Shown here: positions 16,839 to 27,383 of the stretch, piece by piece
How positions within the stretch are numbered: the stretch's first letter is position 1
Layout: each line of letters begins with the position of its first letter
From: Oceanidesulfovibrio indonesiensis
GTDB lineage: Bacteria > Desulfobacterota > Desulfovibrionia > Desulfovibrionales > Desulfovibrionaceae
Direction of reading: 5' to 3'
NCBI RefSeq assembly: GCF_007625075.1
Contig: NZ_QMIE01000001.1
Span: forward strand, 124,001 to 188,000
Length of the DNA: 64,000 bases
Notes under the pieces: generated by a model
Told to the model about the DNA's origin: nothing
What the model saw: the letters and a program-made list of their open reading frames with translations, nothing else
Database searches by the model: none
Position numbers and translations under genes: made by a program

Positions 16839-18271
16839 GGCTGACCCTCGCCGCAATAGCCGCCGCCATGGGCGCAGTGGGCGATCTCGGAGCGTTGGAG
16901 AACGTCGTGCCTGCGGGCATTCAGACAGATTCGCGGCTGCTCGGACCCGGCGAGCTTTTCGTGGGCCTGGCCGGGGAGAACTTCGACGGCCACAATTTTG
17001 CCTGTCAGGCGGTGGAGAAGGGCGCAGTGGCGGTGGTCGGCTCGCAACCCCCCGGGCTGGGCTGTCCGGAAGAACTCGGCGTCCCATATCTCATGGTGCC
17101 GGATACCGTGACCGCTCTCGGCCGTCTTGCGCGCAGGGTTCGGGACGAAGCAACGGCGCAGGTGGTCGTGATCACCGGTACGGCCGGCAAGACCACTGTG
17201 AAGGAAATGCTCGCGCAGATACTCTCCCGCGTGGGCGCGACCTGCAAGAACCATCTCAACCTCAACAACAGGCTCGGTCTGCCGCGCTCCATTTTCGAGG
17301 CCGATCCGGACGCCGCGTTCTGGGTGCTGGAAGCCGGCATCAACATGGAAGGGGAGATGGACGAGCTGGGCGCCGCCGCCGGACCGGATCTCGCGATTAT
17401 CGTGAATGTGGGGCCGGGACATCTGGAAGGCCTGGGCGACGTTGAAGGCGTGGCGCGCAACAAGTGCCGGATCCTGGCGCATCTCGCCGAGGGCGGCCGC
17501 GGGCTCATCAACCTCGACTATCCAGAACTCGTGAGCGCGGCGTTCTCGCTGGAACCCCGTTGCATAGGGTTTTCGGCAAAGCCGCTGGAGAATGGCGAGG
17601 CAGGAAAGCTCAAGGGCCTGGCCCGCTATCACGGCGAGTATGCCGGACAGGACGAGAACGGCAGGAGCCGATTTGTCGTGGATCTGGACGGTGAAACCAT
17701 CGAAGTGAATCTCGACGTCCCCGGCCCGCTCATGGCCGAGAACGTAACGGCGGCCGCCTCGGCGGCGCATCTGTTGGGCGTGGAACCGGCAACTATCGCC
17801 GACGCTCTCGCCGCCATCGAGTATCCGCAACAGCGCTTTGCCCGGCGTGTAGTCGGCTCGTGGCTCGTGATCGACGATTCGTACAACGCCAACCCCTTGT
17901 CCATGGGCCGCGCCCTGGCCAGCGCACGAACTGCGGCCGGCGAGAAACCTCTGGTCTGCGTGCTGGGCGAGATGCGCGAGCTGGGAGCCAAGGCATCCGA
18001 AGCGCATGAGCTTCTTGGACGTGAAATTGCGGCGGCGGAGCCTGTGGCGGTGTTCTGGAAAGGTGGGGAGTACGACGCAATCCGCAGCGGTCTGGCCTCC
18101 GGCGGCTACGAGCGAAAAGCCACCCAGGTTTCCGGAGCCGAAGATTTCGTGAACGCATGGCGCAGCCTGTCCATGGATGACGTGCCCGGCGGCGTGATCC
18201 TGTTCAAGGCTTCGCGGTCCATCCGCATGGAACAGCTGGCGCAGGCGTTCATCAAGGAGCACGCAGCGTGA
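16835..18271 (+). CDS. murF: UDP-MurNAc-tripeptide--D-Ala-D-Ala ligase
   Basis: Attaches D-Ala-D-Ala to complete the UDP-MurNAc-pentapeptide. Visible features are the N-terminal [23 protein letters not shown] substrate domain, the P-loop [23 protein letters not shown], and the late [10 protein letters not shown] motif typical of MurF. The 478-aa length is normal. It overlaps both murE (ATGA at its start) and mraY at its end, consistent with translational coupling. No ddl gene for its dipeptide substrate is present in this cluster. Confidence 0.97.
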   Translation: MRLTLAAIAAAMGAVGDLGALENVVPAGIQTDSRLLGPGELFVGLAGENFDGHNFACQAVEKGAVAVVGSQPPGLGCPEELGVPYLMVPDTVTALGRLARRVRDEATAQVVVITGTAGKTTVKEMLAQILSRVGATCKNHLNLNNRLGLPRSIFEADPDAAFWVLEAGINMEGEMDELGAAAGPDLAIIVNVGPGHLEGLGDVEGVARNKCRILAHLAEGGRGLINLDYPELVSAAFSLEPRCIGFSAKPLENGEAGKLKGLARYHGEYAGQDENGRSRFVVDLDGETIEVNLDVPGPLMAENVTAAASAAHLLGVEPATIADALAAIEYPQQRFARRVVGSWLVIDDSYNANPLSMGRALASARTAAGEKPLVCVLGEMRELGAKASEAHELLGREIAAAEPVAVFWKGGEYDAIRSGLASGGYERKATQVSGAEDFVNAWRSLSMDDVPGGVILFKASRSIRMEQLAQAFIKEHAA

Positions 18272-19347
18272 TATACAATATTCTCGTACCGTTGAGCGAC
18301 GAGTTCGTGATCTTCAACGTCTTCCGTTACATCACGTTCCGCTCCATCTGGGCCATGCTCACGGCGCTCGTCATCAGCATTCTGCTCGGCCCCATGTTCA
18401 TACGCTGGCTGCGCAAGATCAAGTTCGGCCAGTACATCCAGGAAGACGGCGTCTCCGCGCACAAGGAAAAGGCCGGCACGCCGACCATGGGCGGCCTGCT
18501 CATGTGCCTGACGGTGGCCGTCTCGGTCTTCCTCTGGGCCGATCTGACCAACCAGTACGTCTGGCTCACCATGCTCGTGTTTCTGGGGTTCGGCGCGGTC
18601 GGCTTCATGGATGATTACACCAAAATCATCCGCAAGACGAACAAAGGGCTTTCGGCAAGATCGAAGATCATAGGGCAGATAGCCGTAGCCTCACTTGCTC
18701 TGGTGCTGCTGGTGTGGGAGCCGGCGTATTCCACCAAGCTTTCGGTGCCGTTCTTCAAGATGTTCCAGCCCGATCTCGGCTGGCTGTATATCCCCTTCGC
18801 CGTGCTCGTAATGGTGGGCTCGTCCAATGGCGTGAATCTCACCGACGGGCTGGACGGCCTGGCAATCGGTCCGTCCATCGTGGCGGGCGTGTGCTTTGCC
18901 GTGTTCATCTACGTGGCTGGCAACAGGCTGATGGCCGAGCATCTGCTGGTGCCGTACGTGCCGGGTGTCGGGGAGGTCACGGTGTTCTGCGGTGCGCTCA
19001 TCGGCGCAGGCCTCGGATTCCTCTGGTACAACGCCTACCCGGCCCAGGTCTTCATGGGCGACGTGGGCTCGCTGTCCATCGGCGGATCGCTCGGATTCGT
19101 GGCGGTGCTGGCCAAGCAGGAACTGGTGCTGCTCATAGTGGGGGGGCTCTTCGTGGTGGAAACGCTCTCGGTCATCCTCCAGGTGAGCTACTTCAAGATG
19201 AGCGGGGGCAAGCGGATGTTCAAGATGGCTCCCATCCACCATCATTTCGAGCTGCAAGGCATACCGGAGTCCAAAATCATCATCCGGTTCTGGATATTGT
19301 CCATATTGCTGGGGCTGGCGGCCCTGTCCACCCTCAAGCTGCGTTAG
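18268..19347 (+). CDS. mraY: Phospho-MurNAc-pentapeptide translocase MraY
   Basis: Transfers phospho-MurNAc-pentapeptide to undecaprenyl phosphate, forming lipid I at the inner face of the membrane. About ten membrane helices are evident, and the motifs [46 protein letters not shown] and the C-terminal [11 protein letters not shown] are diagnostic. Translation starts at a GTG (18268), which overlaps the murF stop; AAGGAG eight bases upstream supports it. The length is 359 aa. Confidence 0.97.
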   Translation: MIYNILVPLSDEFVIFNVFRYITFRSIWAMLTALVISILLGPMFIRWLRKIKFGQYIQEDGVSAHKEKAGTPTMGGLLMCLTVAVSVFLWADLTNQYVWLTMLVFLGFGAVGFMDDYTKIIRKTNKGLSARSKIIGQIAVASLALVLLVWEPAYSTKLSVPFFKMFQPDLGWLYIPFAVLVMVGSSNGVNLTDGLDGLAIGPSIVAGVCFAVFIYVAGNRLMAEHLLVPYVPGVGEVTVFCGALIGAGLGFLWYNAYPAQVFMGDVGSLSIGGSLGFVAVLAKQELVLLIVGGLFVVETLSVILQVSYFKMSGGKRMFKMAPIHHHFELQGIPESKIIIRFWILSILLGLAALSTLKLR

Positions 19348-19384
19348 AGCAGCCGACTCGCAACCAGCAGGTAGTAAGCAAGCG

Positions 19385-20674
19385 ATGCGCGGAACAAAGA
19401 TTACATCCACCCCCCTTGCAGGCAGTCGCGCCGGCGTGCTCGGCAGCGGCCGGTCAGGCCGCGCCGCGGCGCTCGTGTTGAAGGCGCTGGGCGCATCCGT
19501 GCGCGTGGTGGACAAGGACGCCGAAAGGCTCGCTGCCGTCTATGCAGGGACCGAAGAAGAGCGGACATTCGAGTTGGTGGGCGGCGAGCACGGACCCTCA
19601 CAGTTCGCCGGCCTGGACCTGCTCGTGGTCAGTCCGGGCGCGCGGGTCAGGGACATCGAGCCGCACCTTCCCGCCGGCCTTCACGTCATCGCCGAACTGG
19701 AGCTCGCTTCCCGCATGGTGCAGGAGCCGATCGTCGCCATCACCGGCACCAACGGCAAGACCACCACGGCCAGCCTCGTGGACGCCATGTTGCGCAGCGC
19801 CGGCAGAAAGGTCTTTCTGGGCGGAAACATTGGCACCCCGCTGGCTGAATATCTGCTCACCGAGGACCGCGCCGACGTGCTCGTTCTCGAGGTGTCCAGT
19901 TTCCAGCTCCAGCATTGCGAGACATTCCGGCCACGCGTGGGCGTGCTGCTCAACTTTTCGCCGGATCATCTGGATTATCACGCCTCGCTCGAAGAATACC
20001 TGGAAGCCAAGCTCAAGTTGTTCGAGAACCAGACCGCCGAGGACGTCGCGCTCATCGACGCGGCGCTGCGCGGCGAGATTGAAAGGCGTGGACCGCTGCC
20101 GGCTCGCGTGGAATGGCTGACCCGCGATATCGACTTCGATACGCCGCATCTTCTGGGCGCACACAACCGCCAGAACACCGAGGCCGCATGGAAGGCCGTG
20201 CGTGCGGTGGGTGTATCCGAAAAGGACGCCCGCGCCGCTGCGTACGATTTCGAACCGCCGCCGCACCGATTGCAGATCGTGGCCGAGAAGCGAGGCATCC
20301 GGTTCATCGACGATTCCAAAGCAACGACGGTGGAGTCGCTTGCCGCCGCGCTGCAGGCCATGGACCGCCCCGTAAGGCTGCTCGCGGGCGGCAAGTACAA
20401 AGGCGGCGATCTCGAGGCGCTCCGGCCGCTGATTTCCGAAAAGGTCCGGGCCGTCGGTCTGTACGGCGGGTCCCGTGAGGTTTTCGAAAAGGCATGGGCC
20501 GGGGCAGCCAAAATGTTCTGGGAAGAGACCATGGAGGCGGCGTTCGCCGCGCACATGGACGAAGCGCAGGAGGGCGAGATCGTGCTCCTTTCGCCAGCCA
20601 CGTCGAGCTTTGACCAGTATGCGAATTATATCGAACGCGGGAATGATTTCCGCCGCCTGGTGGAGGATGCGTGA
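19385..20674 (+). CDS. murD: UDP-MurNAc-L-alanine--D-glutamate ligase
   Basis: Adds D-Glu to UDP-MurNAc-L-Ala. The 429-aa protein has an N-terminal Rossmann-like segment (GVLGSGRSGRAAALVLKALG), the ATP loop AITGTNGKTTTASL, FQLQHCETFRP, NFSPDHLDYH and DSKATTVESLAAAL, all typical of MurD. A 37-bp gap, the largest between murE and murG, separates it from mraY, and the ribosome site is weak. Its stop overlaps the possible GTG start of ftsW. Confidence 0.96.
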   Translation: MRGTKITSTPLAGSRAGVLGSGRSGRAAALVLKALGASVRVVDKDAERLAAVYAGTEEERTFELVGGEHGPSQFAGLDLLVVSPGARVRDIEPHLPAGLHVIAELELASRMVQEPIVAITGTNGKTTTASLVDAMLRSAGRKVFLGGNIGTPLAEYLLTEDRADVLVLEVSSFQLQHCETFRPRVGVLLNFSPDHLDYHASLEEYLEAKLKLFENQTAEDVALIDAALRGEIERRGPLPARVEWLTRDIDFDTPHLLGAHNRQNTEAAWKAVRAVGVSEKDARAAAYDFEPPPHRLQIVAEKRGIRFIDDSKATTVESLAAALQAMDRPVRLLAGGKYKGGDLEALRPLISEKVRAVGLYGGSREVFEKAWAGAAKMFWEETMEAAFAAHMDEAQEGEIVLLSPATSSFDQYANYIERGNDFRRLVEDA

Positions 20675-21834
20675 GCATGCGCGCGCCAACGTTACATGAA
20701 ATGCGCGAGCTGCTTGCCGGCCTGGATTTCTGGCTGCTGCTCACCACCGTGCTCATGGCAGTGCTCGGGCTGGTCATGGTGCTTTCGGCAAGCGGCATCA
20801 TGGCGGAGAAATACTATGGCGGGGCCTATCACTTCTTCGTGCGCCAACTCATGTGCTGCATCATCGGCGCCGGGCTCATGGTGCTTCTGGCTTTCGGGTC
20901 GCAGAAAATGTTCCTCAAGACGCATTACCTCCTGCTCATCATGGCGTTCACGCTGCTGATGGTCACGCTTCTTTCTCCACTGGGCGTGGAGGTGAATGGC
21001 GCCAAGCGCTGGCTCAGCATCGGCATCGCCCGTATTCAGCCCATGGAGTTCGCCAAGCTTGCCCTGGTGCTTTATCTGGCCTGGTTCCTGAGCCACAAGA
21101 AAGACCTCGTGCGCACCTTCAGCGTGGGCGTGGTGCCGCCGTTCGCAGTTACCGGCTTGTTCGGCCTGCTGCTGCTCATGCAGCCGGATTTCGGCGGCGC
21201 TGCCATGCTGGCCATGCTCCTGTTTCTCATGTGCCTGGCCGGGGGCACGCGCCTGGTCTATCTGTTCATGTCCGTGACCATGGCGGCCGGCGGAGCGTTC
21301 CTGCTCATCGTCAACTCGCCATACCGGTCGCGTCGGCTGCTGGCGTTCCTCGACCCCTTCAAGGACGCCATGGACAGCGGATATCAGCTCGTGCAGTCCC
21401 TGTACTCTTTCGGAGCTGGCGGAGTCTGGGGCGTGGGCCTGGGCGCGGGCAAGCAGAAGCTTTTCTTTCTGCCCGAGGCGCACAACGACTTCATTGTTGC
21501 AGTCATCGGGGAGGAGCTCGGGTTCGTCGGGGTCAGTGGTATGTTCATCCTGGTGACCATCCTGCTCTGGCGCGGCTTTAGCGTGGCCGTGCGCCAAGAG
21601 GACCTCCACCGCCGGCTCGTGGCCTACGGCATGTGCCTCATACTGGGCCTCGGCGCGATCCTGAACATGGCTGTGGTGCTCGGCGTTGCTCCGCCCAAGG
21701 GCGTGCCCATGCCGTTCGTGAGCTACGGCGGCTCCAGCCTGCTCGCTTCCTTCGTGTGTGTAGGCATCCTGCTCAATCTTTCGCGGGATGCGCTCCCGGC
21801 GGGGCGGAAATCCCCAACAGGAGGGACGGCATGA
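20671..21834 (+). CDS. ftsW: Septal peptidoglycan glycosyltransferase FtsW (SEDS)
   Basis: A polytopic SEDS-family membrane protein that polymerises lipid II at the septum together with FtsI. About ten membrane helices are apparent. Family signatures include VNGAKRWLSIGIARIQPMEFAK, LAFLDPFKDAMDSGYQLVQSL and PEAHNDFIVAVIGEELG, with a C-terminal GVAPPKGVPMPFVSYGGSS. Two starts are possible, a GTG at 20671 overlapping the murD stop and an ATG at 20677; GGAGG at 20662 serves either. The 3' end overlaps murG. Confidence 0.96.
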   Translation: MSMRAPTLHEMRELLAGLDFWLLLTTVLMAVLGLVMVLSASGIMAEKYYGGAYHFFVRQLMCCIIGAGLMVLLAFGSQKMFLKTHYLLLIMAFTLLMVTLLSPLGVEVNGAKRWLSIGIARIQPMEFAKLALVLYLAWFLSHKKDLVRTFSVGVVPPFAVTGLFGLLLLMQPDFGGAAMLAMLLFLMCLAGGTRLVYLFMSVTMAAGGAFLLIVNSPYRSRRLLAFLDPFKDAMDSGYQLVQSLYSFGAGGVWGVGLGAGKQKLFFLPEAHNDFIVAVIGEELGFVGVSGMFILVTILLWRGFSVAVRQEDLHRRLVAYGMCLILGLGAILNMAVVLGVAPPKGVPMPFVSYGGSSLLASFVCVGILLNLSRDALPAGRKSPTGGTA

Positions 21835-22922
21835 GCCTGTCGCGCGTCATCCTGACCACCGGCGGCACTGGAGGCCACATCTTTCCGGCGCTGGCCGTGG
21901 CCGAGGAAATCGCCGCGCGCAACCCGGAATGCCGGCTGCTCTTCGTGGGTACCCGGCGCGGTCCGGAAGGCGATCTTGCACGCCGCCGCGGCCTGGAGTT
22001 CAAGGCGCTGCCGTCTGCCGGGGTGCTCGGCCGCGGACTGCGTTCGGTCTCGGGCCTGCTTTCCCTGGCGACGGGCCTCGCATTGGCCGTGCCACTGGTG
22101 CTGCGCTTCAAGCCGGACGCCGTGATAGGTTTCGGCGGTTATGCTTCCTTCGCCGCGGTGGCTGCGGCGTATCTGCTTCGCAAACCCACGGCGCTGCACG
22201 AGCAGAACAGCGTGCCGGGCGTGGCGAACAGACTGCTGGGCAAGCTGGTGCGCACGATTTTTCTTTCGTTTCCGGACACGCAGAGGCGTTTTCCGGAAGA
22301 CAGGACCGAGCTGGTGGGCAACCCGGTGCGCAAGGACATACGCGCTCTGGCGAACAAATCCGCGAAGACCGGCGACGATACCGGACGACTCCTCGTGCTC
22401 GGCGGCAGCCAGGGAGCCACGGCGCTGAACGACGCCATGCTCGAAGCGCTGCCCGCGCTCCTGGAGGCGGGAATAGAAATCATCCACCAGACCGGGCCGC
22501 GCGACTTCGAACGCGTCCGGCAGGGATATGAACAACTGAAGGACCAGGGGGCGGATGCGAGCAGTCCGCGGGCGTTCATTGAGGACATGGCCGGGGCCTA
22601 TGCCTGGGCCGACCTCGCCGTGTGCCGCAGCGGCGCTTCCACCGTGTTCGAACTCGCGGCGTCCGGCACGCCGGCGGTGTTCGTGCCGTTCCCTTATGCA
22701 ACCCATGACCATCAACGGGTCAACGCCGAGTACCTGGCCACGGCGGGCGCCGGCGTGCTCGTTCTGCAAAAGGACCTCAACGGCGAAAAGCTTGCCCAGA
22801 TGGTCATCGAACTGACAAGCGACCGCGAGCGGCTCGCGGCCATGGCGAAAGCGGCGAAAGGTCGCGCCATGCCCGAGGCCGCGACGACGATGGCGCAGCG
22901 CATCGAGGCGCTGGCCGCATAG
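21831..22922 (+). CDS. murG: UDP-GlcNAc:lipid I N-acetylglucosaminyltransferase MurG
   Basis: Converts lipid I to lipid II on the cytoplasmic face of the membrane. The 363-aa GT28 protein opens with the Gly-rich [18 protein letters not shown] loop and has [37 protein letters not shown] and [22 protein letters not shown] in order, as in E. coli MurG. The frame is open upstream to 21633, but the ATG at 21831 after GGAGGGAC overlaps the ftsW stop and gives the family N-terminus. Confidence 0.97.
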   Translation: MSLSRVILTTGGTGGHIFPALAVAEEIAARNPECRLLFVGTRRGPEGDLARRRGLEFKALPSAGVLGRGLRSVSGLLSLATGLALAVPLVLRFKPDAVIGFGGYASFAAVAAAYLLRKPTALHEQNSVPGVANRLLGKLVRTIFLSFPDTQRRFPEDRTELVGNPVRKDIRALANKSAKTGDDTGRLLVLGGSQGATALNDAMLEALPALLEAGIEIIHQTGPRDFERVRQGYEQLKDQGADASSPRAFIEDMAGAYAWADLAVCRSGASTVFELAASGTPAVFVPFPYATHDHQRVNAEYLATAGAGVLVLQKDLNGEKLAQMVIELTSDRERLAAMAKAAKGRAMPEAATTMAQRIEALAA

Positions 22923-22936
22923 GACACACAAAGACA

Positions 22937-24298
<1,362 letters not shown>

Positions 24299-24303
24299 AG
24301 GCG

Positions 24304-25200
24304 ATGGCGTTGACGATCACACAATCTCCCTCGCTTGCAGAGCTCACCACGCTGCGCCTCGGCGGCACGGCGCTGGCGCTCGTGCGCGCGGCCGGGGAGC
24401 GTGATCTTGAAAGCTTGCCCGGAACGCTGGAGCAGATCGGCGGGGCAGTCCACGTGCTGGGACGCGGCTCCAACATCCTTGCCCGGGACGGCGAGATCGC
24501 CGCGACGCTTGTGCATTACGACGAAGACGAGCCTGAAATGACCATCGAGGATGAGGGCGAGGATTGCGCCACGGTGCGCGTGTCGGCTTCAAGCTCGCTG
24601 CCGTCGCTGGTGCGGCGTCTGGTGCAGGCCGGCCTCTCCGGGCTGGAGGGTTTGCTCGGGGTGCCCGGCTCCGTGGGGGGCGCCGTGGCCATGAACGCCG
24701 GGGCTTTCGGCTGCGAAATGGGCGCAGTACTGGAATCGGTACGGGTCTTCACGCCGGAGCGCGGCATCGAGTGGCTGAACAGGCACGGGTTCCGGACTGC
24801 GTACAGGACGTTCGAGTTGGTCGAGCCGGCAGCGTGGAAGCTCGTGACCGCAGCGCGGATCAAGCTGCCCAAGGCGGGCGTGAAGGCGACCAAGGCCGCG
24901 GCCGGCGAGGCCATTGCGAAGAAAAAGGCGTCGCAGCCGCTGTCCGCCTGGAGCGCCGGCTGCGTGTACAAGAATCCGGCCCAGGGCGTGGCCGCCGGCA
25001 AACTGTTGGACGAAGCGGGGTTCCGCGGCAAGGCGCTTGGAGGGGTGGGATTCTCGGAAAGGCATGCGAATTTTTTAGTCAATTACGGCAAGGGAACGTC
25101 CACAGAGGCGTTCGAGCTTCTGGCCATGGCTGAGGAGGCCGTGCAGGAGCAAAGCGGCTATACGCTCGTAAAGGAGGTCAAGGTTTGGCCGTCCAGCTAG
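24304..25200 (+). CDS. murB: UDP-N-acetylenolpyruvoylglucosamine reductase MurB
   Basis: An FAD enzyme that reduces UDP-GlcNAc-enolpyruvate to UDP-MurNAc with NADPH. The FAD-binding half shows LRLGGTALALV, LGRGSNILA and GVPGSVGGAVAMNAGAFGCEMG. The third domain has WSAGCVYKNP: residue 220 is Cys (TGC at 24961), where E. coli has the catalytic Ser229 general acid. The terminal KEVKVWP carries the second conserved acid. A lysine/alanine-rich insertion (KAGVKATKAAAGEAIAKKKA) precedes the active-site Cys. Its last 16 bp overlap ftsQ, whose ribosome site lies inside murB. Confidence 0.93.
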   Translation: MALTITQSPSLAELTTLRLGGTALALVRAAGERDLESLPGTLEQIGGAVHVLGRGSNILARDGEIAATLVHYDEDEPEMTIEDEGEDCATVRVSASSSLPSLVRRLVQAGLSGLEGLLGVPGSVGGAVAMNAGAFGCEMGAVLESVRVFTPERGIEWLNRHGFRTAYRTFELVEPAAWKLVTAARIKLPKAGVKATKAAAGEAIAKKKASQPLSAWSAGCVYKNPAQGVAAGKLLDEAGFRGKALGGVGFSERHANFLVNYGKGTSTEAFELLAMAEEAVQEQSGYTLVKEVKVWPSS

Positions 25201-26069
25201 CAAAATCCGGCGGGGTAATGCGCCGTAAGAACGGCGGCAACCGCTACGCAGCGCGCAAGGACCGCGCCGGCGCCGCTCTCAAGGCGATTGCGGCCGGCGG
25301 CCGCGGCGTGGCGCCCACGTTCTTCAAGACCGTGGCCGTGAGCGGCACGTTTGTGCTGGCTGTGGCGTTCTTCCTTGCCATCAGCCTGGGGTTGCTGGCC
25401 GGATACCGCTACATGACCCAGCACGAATACTTCGCGCTCAAGAAGCTGGAGGTCAGCGGCAACAAGCGGCTCGCGAACGTGGAAGTGCTTTCCGCGGCAG
25501 GCGTGTCTCTGGGGCAGAATACCCTGGAACTCAACATGCGCGATGTGGAAGCCGGACTGCTCGCCAATCCCTGGGTGGAACGGGCCCTTGTGAAGCGGGT
25601 GCTGCCGTCCACCTTCAGGGTCACGGTTTTCGAGCGCACGCCGCGCTACTGGCGCCGCAAAGGCGAGCAGCTCTACTACACGGACGCCCAGGGCCGGACC
25701 ATCGCGCCTGTCACGGCGCACCAGTTCGCGTCCATGCCGCTGCTGGCGGGCGAAGATGGCGATGGGGTCGAGAGCGCTCTTTTCGAGAGGCTTCCGGAGC
25801 TCGAAGCGATCCTGTCGAAAGGGTCGCTGCCGTTTTCGGTGGAGCAGGCGAGCTGGATACGCACGAACCAGGCCGGGGAGATCGAACTCCATTTTCAGGA
25901 AGCGGGCATCACCCTGGGGCTTGGCGCACAGGATCTGGACGGCAACATTCGACGGCTCTCCCTGGTCTACCAGGATCTCACCAGACGCGGAGAGCTCGAA
26001 CGTGTCAAGGCGTTGCGCGCGCACGGCCGGCGCGTCTGGGTGCAAACGCAAGGCAGCATCGCCGGGTAG
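25185..26069 (+). CDS. ftsQ: Cell division protein FtsQ
   Basis: A bitopic divisome protein: basic cytoplasmic tail, one membrane helix around residues 52-72 (VLAVAFFLAISLGLLAGY), then a periplasmic POTRA domain (ALKKLEVSGNKRLANVEVL ... VERALVKRVLPSTFRVTVFE) and the FtsQ beta domain. It recruits FtsL/FtsB. The preferred start is a TTG at 25185 because a perfect AAGGAGG lies 7 bp upstream; the ATG at 25218 has only a weak site. The gene therefore begins within murB. No ddl gene separates murB from ftsQ. Confidence 0.92.
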   Translation: MAVQLAKSGGVMRRKNGGNRYAARKDRAGAALKAIAAGGRGVAPTFFKTVAVSGTFVLAVAFFLAISLGLLAGYRYMTQHEYFALKKLEVSGNKRLANVEVLSAAGVSLGQNTLELNMRDVEAGLLANPWVERALVKRVLPSTFRVTVFERTPRYWRRKGEQLYYTDAQGRTIAPVTAHQFASMPLLAGEDGDGVESALFERLPELEAILSKGSLPFSVEQASWIRTNQAGEIELHFQEAGITLGLGAQDLDGNIRRLSLVYQDLTRRGELERVKALRAHGRRVWVQTQGSIAG

Positions 26070-26102
26070 GGCGGTTTTCAAGGCGAAGGCAAGGAGAATT
26101 CA

Positions 26103-27329
26103 ATGGGCAAAGGCGAACTCATCGTCGGACTGGACATCGGAACCACGAAGATCTGCGCAGTAGTGGGCGAACCCACCGAGGAAGGCGTGGACATCGTCGG
26201 TATCGGCACGAGTCCGTCCACGGGTCTGCGCAAGGGTGTGGTGGTCAACATCGAGCAGACCGTACAGTCCATCAAGAAGGCGCTGGAAGAAGCGGAGCTC
26301 ATGGCCGGCTGCGAGATACGCAGCGTGTACGCCGGAATCGCCGGCAGCCACATCAAAGGCTTCAACAGCCACGGCGTCATCGCGGTCAAGGGCGGCGAGG
26401 TAGGACCCAAGGACGTTGAGCGCGCCATAGATGCAGCCAAGGCCGTGGCAATCCCCCTGGACCGCGAGGTCATCCACATCCTGCCGCAGGAATACATCGT
26501 GGACGACCAGCGGGGCATCGCCGATCCCCAGGGCATGGCAGGCGTGCGCCTGGAAGTGAAGGTGCACATCGTCACCGGCGCGGTCACCTCGGCCCAGAAC
26601 ATCGTGCGCAGCTGCCACCGCTCCGGCCTGGACGTGGCGGACATCGTGCTGGAGTCCCTGGCCTCGTCCAAAGCAGTGCTCACCGAGGAAGAGCGCGAGA
26701 TTGGCGTGGCCCTGGTGGACCTTGGCGGCGGCACTACGGACATCGCTGTCTTTGCCGAGGACTCCATAAAGCACACAGGCGTCCTGGCTCTGGGCGGCGC
26801 CAATCTGACGAACGACATCGCTTTCGGCCTGCGCACGCCCATGGTTGCGGCGGAGAAGATCAAGATCAAGTACGGCTGCGCCCTGGCCGAACTGGTCAAG
26901 AGCTCGGACACCATCGAGGTGCCCAGTGTGGGTGGACGGGACGCCCGCCGGCTCTCTCGCCAGGTGCTCGCGGAAATCTGCGAGCCGCGCATCGAGGAGA
27001 TGCTCTCCCTGGTGGACCAGGAGCTGGTGCGATCCGGCTTTAAGAACCAGATCGGGGCTGGCGTCGTACTCACCGGCGGCATCGCGCTCATCGAAGGCAT
27101 CCAGGAACTCGGCGAGCAAATCTTCAACATGCCCACACGCGTCGGTTTTCCGAGCGAGGTGGGCGGGCTGCGCGACGTGGTGAACAGCCCCATGTACGCC
27201 ACGGCCGTGGGCCTTCTCATGTTCGGAGCGGAGAAGGAAGGAATGGAGCACAAGTTCCGCATCCGCGACGCCAATGTGTTCAATCGCATCCTCTCGCGGA
27301 TGCGCAAATGGTTTTCCGATATATCCTAG
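26103..27329 (+). CDS. ftsA: Cell division protein FtsA
   Basis: An actin-like ATPase that tethers FtsZ filaments to the membrane. The 408-aa protein begins with the phosphate-1 motif LIVGLDIGTTKICAVVGE, has VALVDLGGGTTDIAVF (phosphate-2) and GVVLTGGIALIEGI (adenosine loop), and ends in a basic amphipathic stretch, ILSRMRKWFSDIS, that should insert in the membrane. The start follows AAGGAG. It precedes ftsZ in the canonical order with a 54-bp gap. Confidence 0.97.
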   Translation: MGKGELIVGLDIGTTKICAVVGEPTEEGVDIVGIGTSPSTGLRKGVVVNIEQTVQSIKKALEEAELMAGCEIRSVYAGIAGSHIKGFNSHGVIAVKGGEVGPKDVERAIDAAKAVAIPLDREVIHILPQEYIVDDQRGIADPQGMAGVRLEVKVHIVTGAVTSAQNIVRSCHRSGLDVADIVLESLASSKAVLTEEEREIGVALVDLGGGTTDIAVFAEDSIKHTGVLALGGANLTNDIAFGLRTPMVAAEKIKIKYGCALAELVKSSDTIEVPSVGGRDARRLSRQVLAEICEPRIEEMLSLVDQELVRSGFKNQIGAGVVLTGGIALIEGIQELGEQIFNMPTRVGFPSEVGGLRDVVNSPMYATAVGLLMFGAEKEGMEHKFRIRDANVFNRILSRMRKWFSDIS

Positions 27330-27383
27330 GGGCGGGGGTCCCATAGGAGTGAACCTCTAAGGAGTGGGAAAGGAGACGCAAAC

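Noticed and set aside
13179-17087. A 1302-codon open frame on the minus strand
   Set aside because: It runs antisense through ftsI, murE and murF, has no ribosome site and a composition driven by GC-rich codon positions; the plus-strand proteins are unmistakable.
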